Origin: Lepidodermella squamata
Taxonomy: Eukaryota; Gastrotricha
Direction of reading: 5' to 3'
Assembly: GCA_047495785.1 (NCBI GenBank)
Contig: JBLDXI010000003.1
Location: 1,364,001-1,428,000, forward strand
Length of the DNA stretch: 64,000 nt
The notes beneath the pieces were generated by a model that saw only the letters and a list, made by a program, of their open reading frames with translations, was not told the origin of the DNA and did not search any database. This document shows positions 45,888 through 56,718 of the stretch, in pieces. A program made the position numbers and the translations under genes. Positions within the stretch are counted from its first letter, which is position 1. Each line of letters opens with the position of its first letter.

Positions 45888-46838
45888 ATGGCACCCGTGA
45901 AGTTTCTCATTCTTGCTGTCACATTTTGCTACGTCCAGTGCAACGAGCCTGAAATTCCGCCGTGTAACGATGGCTTTTGTCCTCTCGATTCACGATTGAT
46001 ACCACTCAACTCGACTGAAGGCTACGAGATGCTAATGGACGGCAGGCCACACCACTTTTTCCAGTATATTCAGAACCTGGAGACGCAGCAATCTGCAATT
46101 CAATGTTGGCTGGGGACAGTTGTAACCGTCCTAAATTCAATTCATATCGACCCGCCGCATACCTACTGCGACAATGATGGAAATTCGTGTTACCGCCATT
46201 TTACGCAAGACTACATCGTCAATGACAATAACTGCACTATGGCTGTAATTGGAAATCCTTATGTCGGAATCTCGCTAACTCAAATGTCAAATCTCTTCCA
46301 GTGTTTCAATCTAACCACACAAATTCATTTTCATAACGAGACAACTCGCGACGGATTTATTGAGCTCTTCAGGAAAACTGTTGAAAGAGACGTTTTCGTC
46401 ATTGCGAACTACAAACGAGGCCCGGCATTACAGCAGCCACTTGACGGTGCTCATTACAGCCCAGTTGGCGCCTACAGTGAGGACAGAGACCGTGTGCTGA
46501 TGCTGGATGTTGCTCGGTATAAATATCCGCCGGAATGGGTGCCTACCCAGGATATGATCAATGCGATCAGCACTTGGTCCAGTGCTGATGAGCCGAGAGG
46601 CATTTTACTGGTGTACGGACGATCATATCCCGAGCAGATTTCCATAGGTGAGCTCTGAGTACTGAAGTTAGCACATTTGAAACTCGTCTCTTGTGTTGCA
46701 GATTATCAGGGCGAGAAGTTTCGTGGAATGGTACTGCTTGTCACGACCTGTGTTTTCGCAGCGCTTACCGTTCTTTTAATGGTCGCTCTGGTCCTTCAGC
46801 GGAAAAAGACTCGCCGTGCAACTTATATAGCAATTTAA
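45888..46838 (+). CDS. Phytochelatin-synthase-like protein with signal peptide and TM anchor (298 aa)
   Basis: Two exons: 45888-46647 and 46702-46838. Phytochelatin synthases are papain-like transpeptidases that join gamma-Glu-Cys units of glutathione and bind heavy metals. The triad is present: C73 in AIQCWLGTVVTVLNS, H189 in DGAHYSPVGAY, D207 in LMLDVARYKYPPEWVP. Unlike the usual cytosolic enzyme, the protein starts with a signal peptide (MAPVKFLILAVTFCYVQC) and exon 2 encodes a membrane segment (GMVLLVTTCVFAALTVLLMV) with a short basic tail, so the catalytic part should face the lumen or outside. Extra cysteines and N-glycosylation sites (NST, NCT, NLT, NET) fit a secretory route. No C-terminal Cys-rich domain. 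Start: the frame is open further up but lacks an ATG. Confidence 0.85.
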
Positions 46839-47202
46839 ACATTAAATCAATTTTTACTTTGAAATGATGCCTGATATCCGGTTAATTCCGAGCAGAGTCA
46901 TTGAGTTTTTACTTTATGCCCGCATCTTGATCAAATCGAATAAACATCTCTTATTTCTCTGAGCGTAAAGCTGGTGGTGAATTTCCTTTTGTTTTCAGAG
47001 TCACATTTCATCATTGGTGCTGTTAGTGCCAAGATCCAAGATGCATAGTAAACTTAGGCAAGTAGTGAGCAAAACAATGCCGGAACACATGAATGGAGCT
47101 GTAAACAAACGTGTGCTCTTTCGCTATTACTACAACAGCCACATAAGCGTGGAGCTCAGCTCACCATAGTAAAATAAGAGCAGCTAACATTTCCTACCAA
47201 GC
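46839..47202. other. Intergenic stretch
   Basis: Short spacer between the phytochelatin-synthase-like gene and the phosphotransferase gene. No exon or repeat recognised. Confidence 0.4.
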
Positions 47203-48404
47203 ATGCCCGAATTTCTGACGCAATCTCAATTTCAAGCGCTGAAAAATCATACTTACAAATGCGAGGGGCGGAGCTTCTTAGAGGAGCACATCCTACGCCA
47301 CTTTTGGGACTTTATCATGCGATTCGTCCCACTGAGATGGGTAAGACCTCATTTTCGTGAATTAGTCAAAGTTAATCTCGGAATTTCAAGGCGCCAAACT
47401 CGATGACTCTAACCGGGCTTGTTTGCATGGTTATCCCATTCTGCATCCTGGTCAGCTACAACTCAGGCGCTAAGCAGCATGACATCCCAGGCTGGCCTTA
47501 TCTCGCCATGGCTTTGGGAATGTTCATCTTTCAGACATTGGACAACCTGGACGGTCGGCAGGCCCGGAGGACAAAAAGCTCAAGTGCCTTGGGCGAATTC
47601 TTTGACCACGGGTGCGACACTATCTCCGACGCATGCATGACATTGTCCATTGCTATGGCGATTCGAATCGGAACGAATCTCGACCTAATGTTCATCTACG
47701 GCCTTTGCATTATTCAGGACTATGGCTTCTTCTGGCGGGCACATTGGACCGGGACTCACGTGTTTGGCGATGTTGATATCAGTGAAATTCAATGGATTAT
47801 CATTACAGTCCTCACTGCCACAGGGCTGAACCCGAAAATTTGGCACGAAACAGTGATTTACGGCTCAATTGATCTGAAATTAGTCATCACTTGCATTGCA
47901 TTCTTCTTCGCGATTTTCTATGTTGGTGACGTATTGCAAGACGTTTTTCGCATTGGAATTCTCAACAAAACTGGCGATAAGGAGACGAGGAAAAATGTTA
48001 CAGAGCCTTTGAAAGCTTTGCTGGTCAACATGGGACTAGCAACTTTGGCAAGATATCTGTCTAATGGCGTCTACGAAAGCTACCCTATTGCTTTCTTCAT
48101 TGTTTACGTAATTGTCATGGCGAAAATATCCTGCCGCCTTCTGATAGCGAATATGACGAAAACGCGTATGATAACGCTGGATAGCTCGTATTTCGCCTAT
48201 GCATTTCTGGTTCTTGCTAATCCTAACTACGTGCCAAATTCGCTGCATGTCTCGCAATCGGCAGCTGTTTTTGTAGCAGCTGCTTTTGCGGCTTTCGATT
48301 TTGTAAAATACTCCGTTTGCATCTGTACGCAAATTGCTGACTTTTTAGGGATTTATTGCCTCAGTTTGGACAAGCCAAAAGCCGAAGAACAGAAAAACAA
48401 ATGA
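47203..48404 (+). CDS. CDP-alcohol phosphotransferase (choline/ethanolaminephosphotransferase-like), 383 aa
   Basis: Two exons: 47203-47340 and 47391-48404, phase 0. The enzyme family moves a phospho-head group (choline or ethanolamine) from CDP to diacylglycerol in the ER membrane, the last Kennedy pathway step. The signature DGxxARx8Gx3Dx3D is complete: DGRQARR with D100, then GEFFDHGCD with D118 and D122. The splice joins LRW to APNSMTLTGL, the normal family order. About ten membrane segments. Head-group choice cannot be read from sequence here. Confidence 0.9.
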
Positions 48405-49085
48405 ATCACTCTGAACCACATGTTACACAAATAAAAACAACATTTTTTTACTTTTCGGTTTTTGATTTTTCGTATTTTATCAAAGGAAATTTTAACCCTT
48501 AAAGCAGCAATAGCAGAACATTTCGCGTAAATTTTCCGGCCTTTTTCTTACCTATACTTAAATTGGAAAAATTAGCTTATCTTTTTTATCAGTACCCGCC
48601 AGAATTTGGAATTTATTATTATTTTTTTTAAATGTTTTTTTAACCATTCAAATCGCTAAATTCATCAGTTACACTTATGTTTGAGACCAGTTCATTCCTT
48701 TTTTCTTGCTAATCAGCAATCAGCATTCAGCTGATGTTTCATAAAGCTGGCACACCTCGTTGTAAACAACCGCGGACCGCCGATTCCAGCAAACAAAAAA
48801 ATGGCGTGAGCTTGCCCGCCTTTCCTATGAATCGACCCTTAACCCTAATTAAGAATCCCTTATCTCAACTCTTATCTTATCAATCCGCCCTGAATATAAC
48901 CGACTAATCATCGCTTGTTGTGAGATAACGTGGAAAGGAGGCCGCCTCTATCTGTGAATAAGATAAAGAGTGGGATGTTTTGTTTTCTTAAACCGGTTGT
49001 GTCTCTCGAATTCAGCGAGATAACGCCAGAAGCGTGGTTTTAAATTGTCCTGTGATAGTAGATTTTTTCTCCCGACAACTGAAAA
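48405..49085. other. Intergenic / promoter region
   Basis: AT-rich with an AATAAA-type signal for the phosphotransferase transcript (48429-48436). Around 48848-48960 are several AGATAAG/CTTATCT GATA-like sites (CTTATCTC, CTTATCTTATC, AATAAGATAAAGAG) upstream of the PAP2 gene, which may be regulatory. Confidence 0.4.
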
Positions 49086-49787
49086 ATGGCTTCAACTTTG
49101 TCACGACTCGACAACTGGCTGTCACACAAACTATCGATTTGCGCCAACGACCAGTCGAAATACGGCAATTTAAGATGGGCGATGAAAGCCTTGGAATGGA
49201 CTGGCAATGAAGCCCTGGTTTTCCCGATCGTTCTAATCCTAATCGCCGCTGCGGTCCCGCACCATGTCGATAGGATAACGCCTCATGAAGAAGTCAACGG
49301 ACTCCATGCGCAACTCCCGGCCTTCCTCGCTGTATTTTTCGGCCTTTTGATCGAAGTTTTCGCTGTGATTTTGGTCAAGCTTGCTGTCAAGCGGCCACGG
49401 CCTCAAATTAACAGAATGGATATGCACATGGTTCTGCCCGATGTCGACCAGTACAGCTTCCCATCCGGTCATACATCACGAATGACTATGCTGTGCTTCC
49501 TCATGAGTGAATTGTACTCCGACTTCCTCTACGCTCATCCTTACGCCTGGCCGATAGCTGCAATGACGATATTCGTTGGAATCATCGCAGTTTCCAGGGT
49601 CCTGCTCGGTCGCCACTTCCCGTCTGATGTCATTGCTGGAGTTTTCCTCGGAGTCGCTGTGGCTCAGTTGGTCATGTATGGCCTGGTGCCGTTTTTCGAG
49701 AACCATCGGATTCCAATCGAAAACGCCCTGTTCCACGTCAAAACCGTTGTTCCCTTCACATTCAGCAGCATTGTTCCTTCGAGCTAA
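49086..49787 (+). CDS. PAP2-family lipid phosphatase, PLPP6-like (233 aa)
   Basis: Single exon. Integral membrane phosphatase acting on lipid phosphates or diphosphates. All three PAP2 motifs are present: KxxxxxxRP (K98 to RP 105-106), PSGH at 126-129, and SRx5Hx3D (S170-R171, H177, D181). Six hydrophobic segments. N-terminal SRLDNWLSHKLSICAND and LEWTGNEALVFP resemble the PLPP6/PPAPDC2 presqualene-diphosphate phosphatase type. A paralog lies at 52569-53497 with three introns; this copy has none. It ends 220 bases before the end of the ceramide-synthase-like gene on the other strand. Confidence 0.88.
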   Translation: MASTLSRLDNWLSHKLSICANDQSKYGNLRWAMKALEWTGNEALVFPIVLILIAAAVPHHVDRITPHEEVNGLHAQLPAFLAVFFGLLIEVFAVILVKLAVKRPRPQINRMDMHMVLPDVDQYSFPSGHTSRMTMLCFLMSELYSDFLYAHPYAWPIAAMTIFVGIIAVSRVLLGRHFPSDVIAGVFLGVAVAQLVMYGLVPFFENHRIPIENALFHVKTVVPFTFSSIVPSS

Positions 49788-50006
49788 ATTGAACCATGCA
49801 AATAAATTCTTCCCAGAATTGCTTGGAAGCATCCTGTGGAGAATTTATTGATATTTTCGCTTTTCTTTGACTTGAAGGCTGTCAATGCAAGAATTTTTCG
49901 CCTTGCTTTGTTTATTTTTGTTTCGAAGACTACAGAAAAAATGAGTAAAATTGCAATAATACTTGTAACATCGATGTGTCTTTTGGCATTAGGAATTTCG
50001 CGAAGA

Positions 50007-51136
50007 TCAGTCATCTTTCTTATCCTCTCCTTCATCCAGATCTCGCGGGTCTTCAACCGCCTCAGCAGCACCTTTCTTACCAGTAATCAACGCCCAAACC
50101 AAGCTGACAATGAACCAGAACCAGTAAACGTAGAACAGATACAAAATACCGAGTAGAATGTTGAAATAGATATGAAACGGGACGGGAAGGAACGGCAGAC
50201 CAGCTACAGATCCGAGCGAGCCGCCTCGCCACACTTTTGTCAGATGAAAGATGATTCTATTAACGAACCAACTGACCGCGAATAGAACAGCGCAAACGTG
50301 GGCGAAGATTTCCGCAAACGCAGAATGGCCGTATTTTGTTTTCCTGAGGTACGTCCCTAACTTGCCGACCTCCAAAAACGCGTCACTTATGTCGTCGAGA
50401 ACCAGGATTAAAATTCCAATCTGCAGATAGCCGATCATGTAGGAAACAGTCATAAGGCCAAGTGTGACGAAATGGTGCAGAACCATGACGAACGTGTCCT
50501 TTTTCCTTGCTTCCATGAACAAAGTCGCGTATACTGCATGGATGTAGTAGCTCATGTAGGCGAAATAGCCGATTTTAAGATCCAGAGGATGGTTGCGATA
50601 GTGCCAGTGTGAGAAAAGCTTCATCGACTCGCTGAAGAGATTGTGGCCCCGGAAGAAGGCGATGTAACACACCATGACCCACATAACGGTTGTAGTAATG
50701 CCCTTCCAACATGACTCGGCAAATTTGTTAATATTCTGCGGCAAAACTCCTAAACGATGCGCAAGAGGCTAGAAGACAAAAAAATGAAAAAGTTGACCCA
50801 GATCAAGAGACATACCAAGTAAATCCTGTTAACGCATAACGCCCGTAGAATCGTCCATAGAATCGCTAGGCCGAGCAGGATTCCTAATTCGGTAAGATTT
50901 CCGTTGTAGAAGAACTGGATGTCGTCCTGCCATTTTTGGAGGCTCTGGAAATTTTTGCCTGTTCCGTTTTTTGACAGCTCTCCATAACATTGGAACATAA
51001 CTTGGAAGCCTCGGGCTATGTCGAACAGGGCTTGTATCGGGTTATCCGTCTCGCCTATGCCGTCAGTTGGCCGTAAATGGTCGCAGTAGCCGTAAGGCTC
51101 CGGCAGGGTGACTCCATCGACAATTTTTGGTGTCAT
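50007..51136 (-). CDS. TLC-domain protein, ceramide-synthase-like (360 aa)
   Basis: Two phase-0 exons: 51136-50816 and 50768-50007. Ceramide synthases acylate sphingoid bases in the ER. The Lag1 motif is recognisable: HHFVTLGLMTVSY, then VLDDISDAFLEVGK. The canonical form has HD where this protein has DD (LDD), so one conserved histidine is missing; activity is therefore uncertain. About seven membrane segments and a long charged C-terminal tail (EDPRDLDEGEDKKDD). No homeobox-like domain is seen. It may be a ceramide synthase or a TRAM-like TLC protein. Confidence 0.75.
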
Positions 51137-52568
51137 ACAAAATGTTTTATTTTTTTTTGGTGCAAAAAGGAATTTGACTAAAGTGCAGTTCTTCCGTGAA
51201 TATTGTAGTAAAAACAGGAGTCACGTTTATAACCCCACGTTTGACGATAATAAGACTAAATAATAGGATACTTGAGACTCACGGGTAAACAAAGGTCGCC
51301 AAATAAAATAATCGGTGGCGTTCGTTGTAGTAGGCTAAACAAAAGGCAGCGATGCTATTCGCCGCTGTTTGTTGTGTTGCTTCAGCTGTTGCTGCTGGTG
51401 CTGCTTTTCATGAATGACATTTTTCAGTGAGTGAATGGCGCCACGATGGCGGCTTGGTGTGTGCATGCGCGTTGTTACCAGCCGCTATGCTTGGCCTAAT
51501 ACCGGTGCAGTAATGACCCTGGTAATAAACACACTTGCGCACTGCCACACCGGAGGCTGAATATAGCCGGTGTGCCCAGAGCCGATGTCAAGTACCACTA
51601 AATGACAGTCTTAATTATCCTCAATCATGATTCTCAATCCGTTCGTGCAACAGGTCCTTTCCTTTGCTGAACATGCCTAAAATCCATGAATCCATGTAAA
51701 TTTGCATACATATGCCAACGGTAATTATGGTGATTTGCATATTGTGAATAACGTAAAAAAATGCACAATATGCGTGAATATGCAAATGAGTTAGAATGTG
51801 TTAATGACTTCATCTAGTTTTAAGGGTAATTATTTCGCAAAATTATGAATATGGAAATTTCGCATGATTTACTCTTTATGAATATGCATATTAATTATCC
51901 ATTTTATACCGCTTATTAATGAATAGCAATTTATTTATAAAAATTTTACCTCCTATTTATGAATATGCAAATTTTGCATTATTTATTCTATATGAATATG
52001 CAAATGAATTTATCCTATTTTTACCGCTTATTTATGAATATGCTAATTATTTATAAAATTCTTACCTCCTATTTATGAATATGCCAATCATTTATGAGCT
52101 TTAGACCTCAAATTATTGGAAAAGGCCCGGATATCATCATTTTTATGGCTTAAGCAACATTTCAATATTGAGAGGTGTGATGACTTGAATTATTGATGAT
52201 TTCCATTCTCCCAGGCGGACTGAGACCGATTCCCCTAACAATGACAAACCCTTGTTGTAATGAAGCTCCTTGCAAATAACATTAACATGCCGCGCACATA
52301 GGAAACGATAAATATTTGTTACGCGCATTAAGAGAGGCCAATTAAGTGCGTTACTACTACTACTACGTCATTGTGCTGTTGTTTGTTCTCTTTTGTGCAT
52401 AGCGTGTCTAATTCTAGCACAAGCCACAATACGCTATTACCAAAAGATCATAGCTGTACAAGTTATACAAATGACCTAGGGATGCTTTATTGGAATTGCT
52501 CGAAAAAAGTGATAGTCCCGATAGATCTTATCAGGATCATTTTTTCCATTTTTAGGTTGATTTAAATT
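51137..52568. other. Intergenic AT-rich region with ATGAATATGCAAAT repeats
   Basis: Between about 51710 and 52100 the motif TTTATGAATATGCAAAT or its variants (ATGCAAAT, ATGCTAAT, ATGCCAAT) recurs at least eight times. ATGCAAAT is the octamer bound by POU factors, though here it could be simple AT-rich expansion. No gene seen. The segment 52142-52330 has no supported exon. Confidence 0.45.
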
Positions 52569-53497
52569 ATGTTGGGACTTTTCGTTCGTCTTGATCACTG
52601 GTTGTCTCGCGTCCTATCAGTCTGTGCAACAGAAAAATCCAGGTATGAAATGAACAATTCGGCTGAAATTCTGTTATTATCACTTTTTCGTCATTGATTA
52701 GATTTGGAAAATATCGATGGCTCATGTTGACACTTGAATGGGCAGGCCATGAGGCGGTTTGGTTCCCGGTCTTCCTTCTGCTAATTGCCATCGGAATCCC
52801 CGAAATTGAGGTTGAAACGAAACACCACGGCCGCAGCGATAGTCGATACGTCAAAGAAATCGCCGTGAAATACCTTCCATCGTCGATAGCCATTTTAATC
52901 GGGCTTTTAATCGAAGTATTCTCGGTGGTTCTCGTCAAAATTATTTTCAAACGACCTCGGCCTAAGGTAAGCATAATTTTCCAATTTTTTCGAAAATGTT
53001 CAGGATTTTCCTAAATTCTTAAAAAATCGAATAAATGCGGAAGAAATAATGTTAATGAATATCTCTTCTTTTATCTCTAGATGAATCATATGGACATGCA
53101 TTCGCCTATTCCATCAGTCGATATTTACAGCTTCCCATCGGGTCACACTTCACGGCTTTCGATGCTAGCCTTCCTAGCCTGCACCATTTTCTACGACCAT
53201 TTTATGGCGAAACCTTTTGCCTGGCCAATCGCACTCATCGCAATTTTCGTATCAATCGTCGCTTTGTCGAGAATATTTTTAGGTAATTTTTTCGATTTTT
53301 TCCTGAATTTTTCACAATTTAATTTTCGAATTTTTTCAGGTCGCCATTTCCCATCTGATATTTTAGGCGGGCTGCTTCTGGGTTATGCGACCTCGAAATT
53401 TGTGCTCACAATTCTCATTCCATTTTTCGAATCGTATCGCCAGCCAATATCAACATTCCTCATGGAAATCAAAGAAGCAATGATGGATCCTTTCTGA
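52569..53497 (+). CDS. PAP2-family lipid phosphatase, paralog of the 49-kb gene (232 aa)
   Basis: Four exons: 52569-52642, 52702-52966, 53081-53282, 53340-53497; all phases agree. Motifs: KxxxxxxRP (KIIFKRPRP), YSFPSGHTSR, and SRIFLGRHFPSD split by the last intron inside the SRx5H motif. The start (LDHWLSRVLSVCATEKS) and LEWAGHEAVWFP align with the 233-aa paralog. Introns are short, with TTTTTTCAG-type acceptors. Probably a lipid (di)phosphate phosphatase of the ER; substrate not determinable. Confidence 0.85.
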
Positions 53498-53739
53498 TCA
53501 TTTCGGAGATTTTACATTGGCATGAATTCTCGTTGAATAATTTTCAGAATTTTATTCGAAAATTTTGCCTATTTTTATCAATGAAGCGTGAAATATTACT
53601 TGAGCGTGGGTTGTTGCTCATCATAACACGACGTCTATAAACTATTAAGAAAAACTTTGCACGTTTTTCGATGAATATGCATCTGAGCACGAAAGCATTT
53701 CAAATACAGAAATAAAATTCATTTCTTGGAAAATTAAAC

Positions 53740-55432
53740 ATGGCTTTGATATCATTTCGGCAATTTTTGGTACTAGCTCTATTTTTCGCCGTTGAATTAA
53801 CAAGTGCTCAATGGGATAGAAATGGTGAGTCCTAATTATTTTTAATTTAATTTATTTTCTCATAATTATATTTTTTTATTCTGAATTATAGCTAGAAATG
53901 ACCGTTGCGTTTTCGAGCGGTCGAAAGCTTCGAGTGACCTGATAAACTCAATTCAACAATCCATCACGCCCTGCCTCGACAGTCCCGTTATTCAAAACGG
54001 GGTCATCCTAGCCCAGGACGAGCTCAATCGCAATGTGAAACGGTTCCAGTGCGCCGAAATCGACTTCAGCCTCACCGGGTTCAATTTCACAATCTGCCGA
54101 GATGGAACCTGGGTACCACTCGGGTACTGCGTTCAAAACCTCGAACGACGCACTTGTTTCGCTGAATGGAACCAGCCGATGATTAGCAACGCCGTTTTAA
54201 AACCTGTCGGTACCAGCAATGGTACCAGCTCGATTTTTCGAGTAGTTTGCAACCGAGGGTTCAAATTGGTGAATAACCCCAGGTTCGGCCTCACAGTTTG
54301 CGATTCGAACACGGAATGGACCGACCCGGGTACATGTGAAGAGCTGGTACCAACCTGGAACCGGACTAGTACCACCAGACGGGCGTTATCTGGGCTAGAT
54401 TCGACCTCGACCCAAAGTCGAAGGACAACTACTCCAAAAACGAATCCAACAACAACTGCGACAACAATTCTAGGCCGGACCACTAGGACCAGGGGGCCAG
54501 GTACGAATGCGGCTACTACAACGACCCAAACTACCACTACGACCCGGCTATCGTCAACCACCCGTCGGCCTAATGCTATAAGCTGCTCGATCGAATTCAC
54601 GAAGTACTGCGATGATTCATTTGTGGATTTGAATTCGCCTCAAAATGGCGCGTTATTATCAGCCTGTCAACGCGGTGACCTCACCGGGGTCAGGCAGGCC
54701 CTGAACCAGGGCGCCAATCCTAACGCGAGGGACCAATCGGGTTCCAGCGCTGGTCACCTAGTTATGGCTTCTCGATCGAATCAAACACTCGAAATTTTAG
54801 TCGAATTAGCCAGACGATGCTACGACTTTAATTCGACAAATTCGAATGGTGAGTCGCTAGTCACCCTAACGGCTAGGCTAGACACCCAGGGTGACGCGCT
54901 TGACTGCATTCTGTCAATGGGCGCCAATGCTAGACTCGCCGATTCGATTATTTCAGCCTCAAAATCAGATCGGACGAGAAATTTGGAGATTTTACTCAAC
55001 TTCAACGCAAGTGTGAATTCAGCGGACCGTGACGGTAATTCGGTTTTAATGTGGGCGGTCAGGCGGAACAACTCCGAGGCTGTTAGGACAATACTTCGAA
55101 ATTGCCCATTTTCGGTCGATTTTCGAAATTCATTAGGATGGACGCCTCTAATGCATGCAGTCAGGTCCGGTTTTCTCGATATTACCCGGCAACTGGCTGA
55201 TCAAGGTGCTGATCCTATGGCGAGAAATTCGGATCTAGCTACACCTATTTCGCTTGCGATGGAAAACAGCCGGCCTGAAATTCTGGAAATATTGGCGAAT
55301 TATGTAGATTTAAAGACGCTTGCTGTTGAGCTTAGGGATGATTCGATGCCTGACAATTTTCAAACTTTTACGCCTGTTTGGATGACTACAACAACGAGGC
55401 AAAGTACGACATCCTTCGCAAATTACAGTTGA
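53740..55432 (+). CDS. Secreted sushi / Thr-rich / ankyrin-repeat protein (541 aa)
   Basis: Two exons: 53740-53824 and 53892-55432, phase 1. Exon 1 encodes a clear signal peptide (MALISFRQFLVLALFFAVEL). Then come two CCP/sushi-like modules, each with four cysteines and a Trp (FQC...ICRDGTWVPLGYC; VVCNRGF...VCDSNTEWTDPGTC). A Thr-rich, mucin-like stretch of about 80 residues follows, then one short Cys segment and about seven ankyrin-type repeats (LLSACQRGDLTGVRQAL, LGWTPLMHAVRSGFLDITRQL). No membrane segment after the repeats. Ankyrin repeats are nearly always intracellular, so a signal-peptide protein with sushi domains carrying them is unusual. Role unknown; sushi modules usually bind proteins or glycans. 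Confidence 0.82.
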
Positions 55433-56713
55433 ATGTCTTGAAATATCGAAAAATGTAATTATATCAAAATAAAATATTTGGACGTGCGCCAATTCTTTTC
55501 TAGCTTGAAATTTGAACCAATTAAATTAGCAGTGAGTGAAATTTGAAAAAATTACGGACGAGCAGGTTGCGTAACAGGCTAAATGATAATCACGTCATAA
55601 AGTGGAAAAAACGAGGGCGAATCTCTGATTGTCTATTTTCACTTTTTTCTTTGATCACGGAAAACACCCTGTTCAATTTTCAATTAAATTGAATTTTTCT
55701 TATCAATTCACTGCTAGAAACAAGGCTATTACCTATGCTACCAATTTCACAGCTTAATCATTATTGACTAGAATTATCGCGATTCTTTTTTTGTAAAATT
55801 ATAAGCAAATTAACATCGAGCTTTCACGTCACCCCGATCTTCAAAATTTTTGAAATTTTGTTTTTCAGACTAATTTCAATTTTTTCAGAAATTTTGAAAT
55901 TTTGGAAATTTTACTATTCGTTGCGATCTATTGTCTTGTCGCCAAGAAAATTAGTGAAATTTTTTCCGATTTGTCGCTTCTGATTTGTCGTTTCGGGTGC
56001 CAGCTGTTCCGATTTGTTGTAGCGCTTTCATAAATTAATTTAATTAATTTTCTTGATTTAAAATGTTTCAAATTCCCCCGAATTAATTTTTTTGAATTTT
56101 TCCGATAGGTCAAGGAATCCTATTTCGAGGCAAAGGAATCCAATAGGGGTATTGTGCATTCACTACCAACTTATTGAAATCGGTACCAAACATTACTGAA
56201 TTCTGTACCAAATTATTCCAATCAGTCCCAGCCTCTAACCCTAATAACCCAGCCCAAAATAACCGAATAAAATGGGGGGAAAACTTTATTCATCCGACCA
56301 ATGTCTTTTTTTATCCGACAACCAAAAATGTGACTAAAACCTGCCGACTTGCTTTTTCACATTTTCAAAAAATTACAGTAAAATAGTGACAATTCGGATC
56401 GCCATAAATGTTTCATCATAAAATTCTGGGGCCAAAATAGGGTGCATAATATGGGCGTGCCCCTAAGGAAAAATCGAACTCGGAAAATCGAGAAAATCGA
56501 TATCTTCCTGTCGGATGATTTTAGTCACATTTTTGGTTGTCGAATGAAATAAGACATTGGTCGGATGAAAAAAGTCACACCCTAAAATGGTTAGGAATCG
56601 AATTTAATGAAGTTTGGTACCGCAGTAAGATTTTCCCAATCGCAAAATGTTTCTTACTAGGTTGCCAAAATAAAAATTTATTAATTGTTACAAGCCTGCA
56701 ATAATTCGCACTT
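55433..56713. other. Gene-free stretch
   Basis: No exon recognised. AATAAAATATT near 55472 would serve the preceding gene. Runs of AAATTTTGAAATTTT-like sequence around 55845-55915. Near 56281-56370 and 56460-56580 an inverted pair (TCATCCGACCAATGTCTT and AAGACATTGGTCGGATGA; TTTTTATCCGACAACC / GGTTGTCGAATG; AAAATGTGACTAAAA / TTTTAGTCACATTTTT) suggests another short hairpin element of roughly 300 bases. Confidence 0.4.
56280..56575. repeat. Inverted repeat / hairpin element
   Basis: Left arm about 56288-56342 is the reverse complement of about 56517-56572, with segments CATCCGACCAATGTCTT and GTGACTAAAA matching. The loop is roughly 175 bases. No ORF. Could be a small foldback MITE. Confidence 0.55.
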
Positions 56714-56718
56714 CTCAT

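Noticed and set aside
50007-50156. Plus-strand open frame at 49836-50156 as a gene
   Set aside because: It is the complement of the 3' coding end of the ceramide-synthase-like gene, plus its flank.
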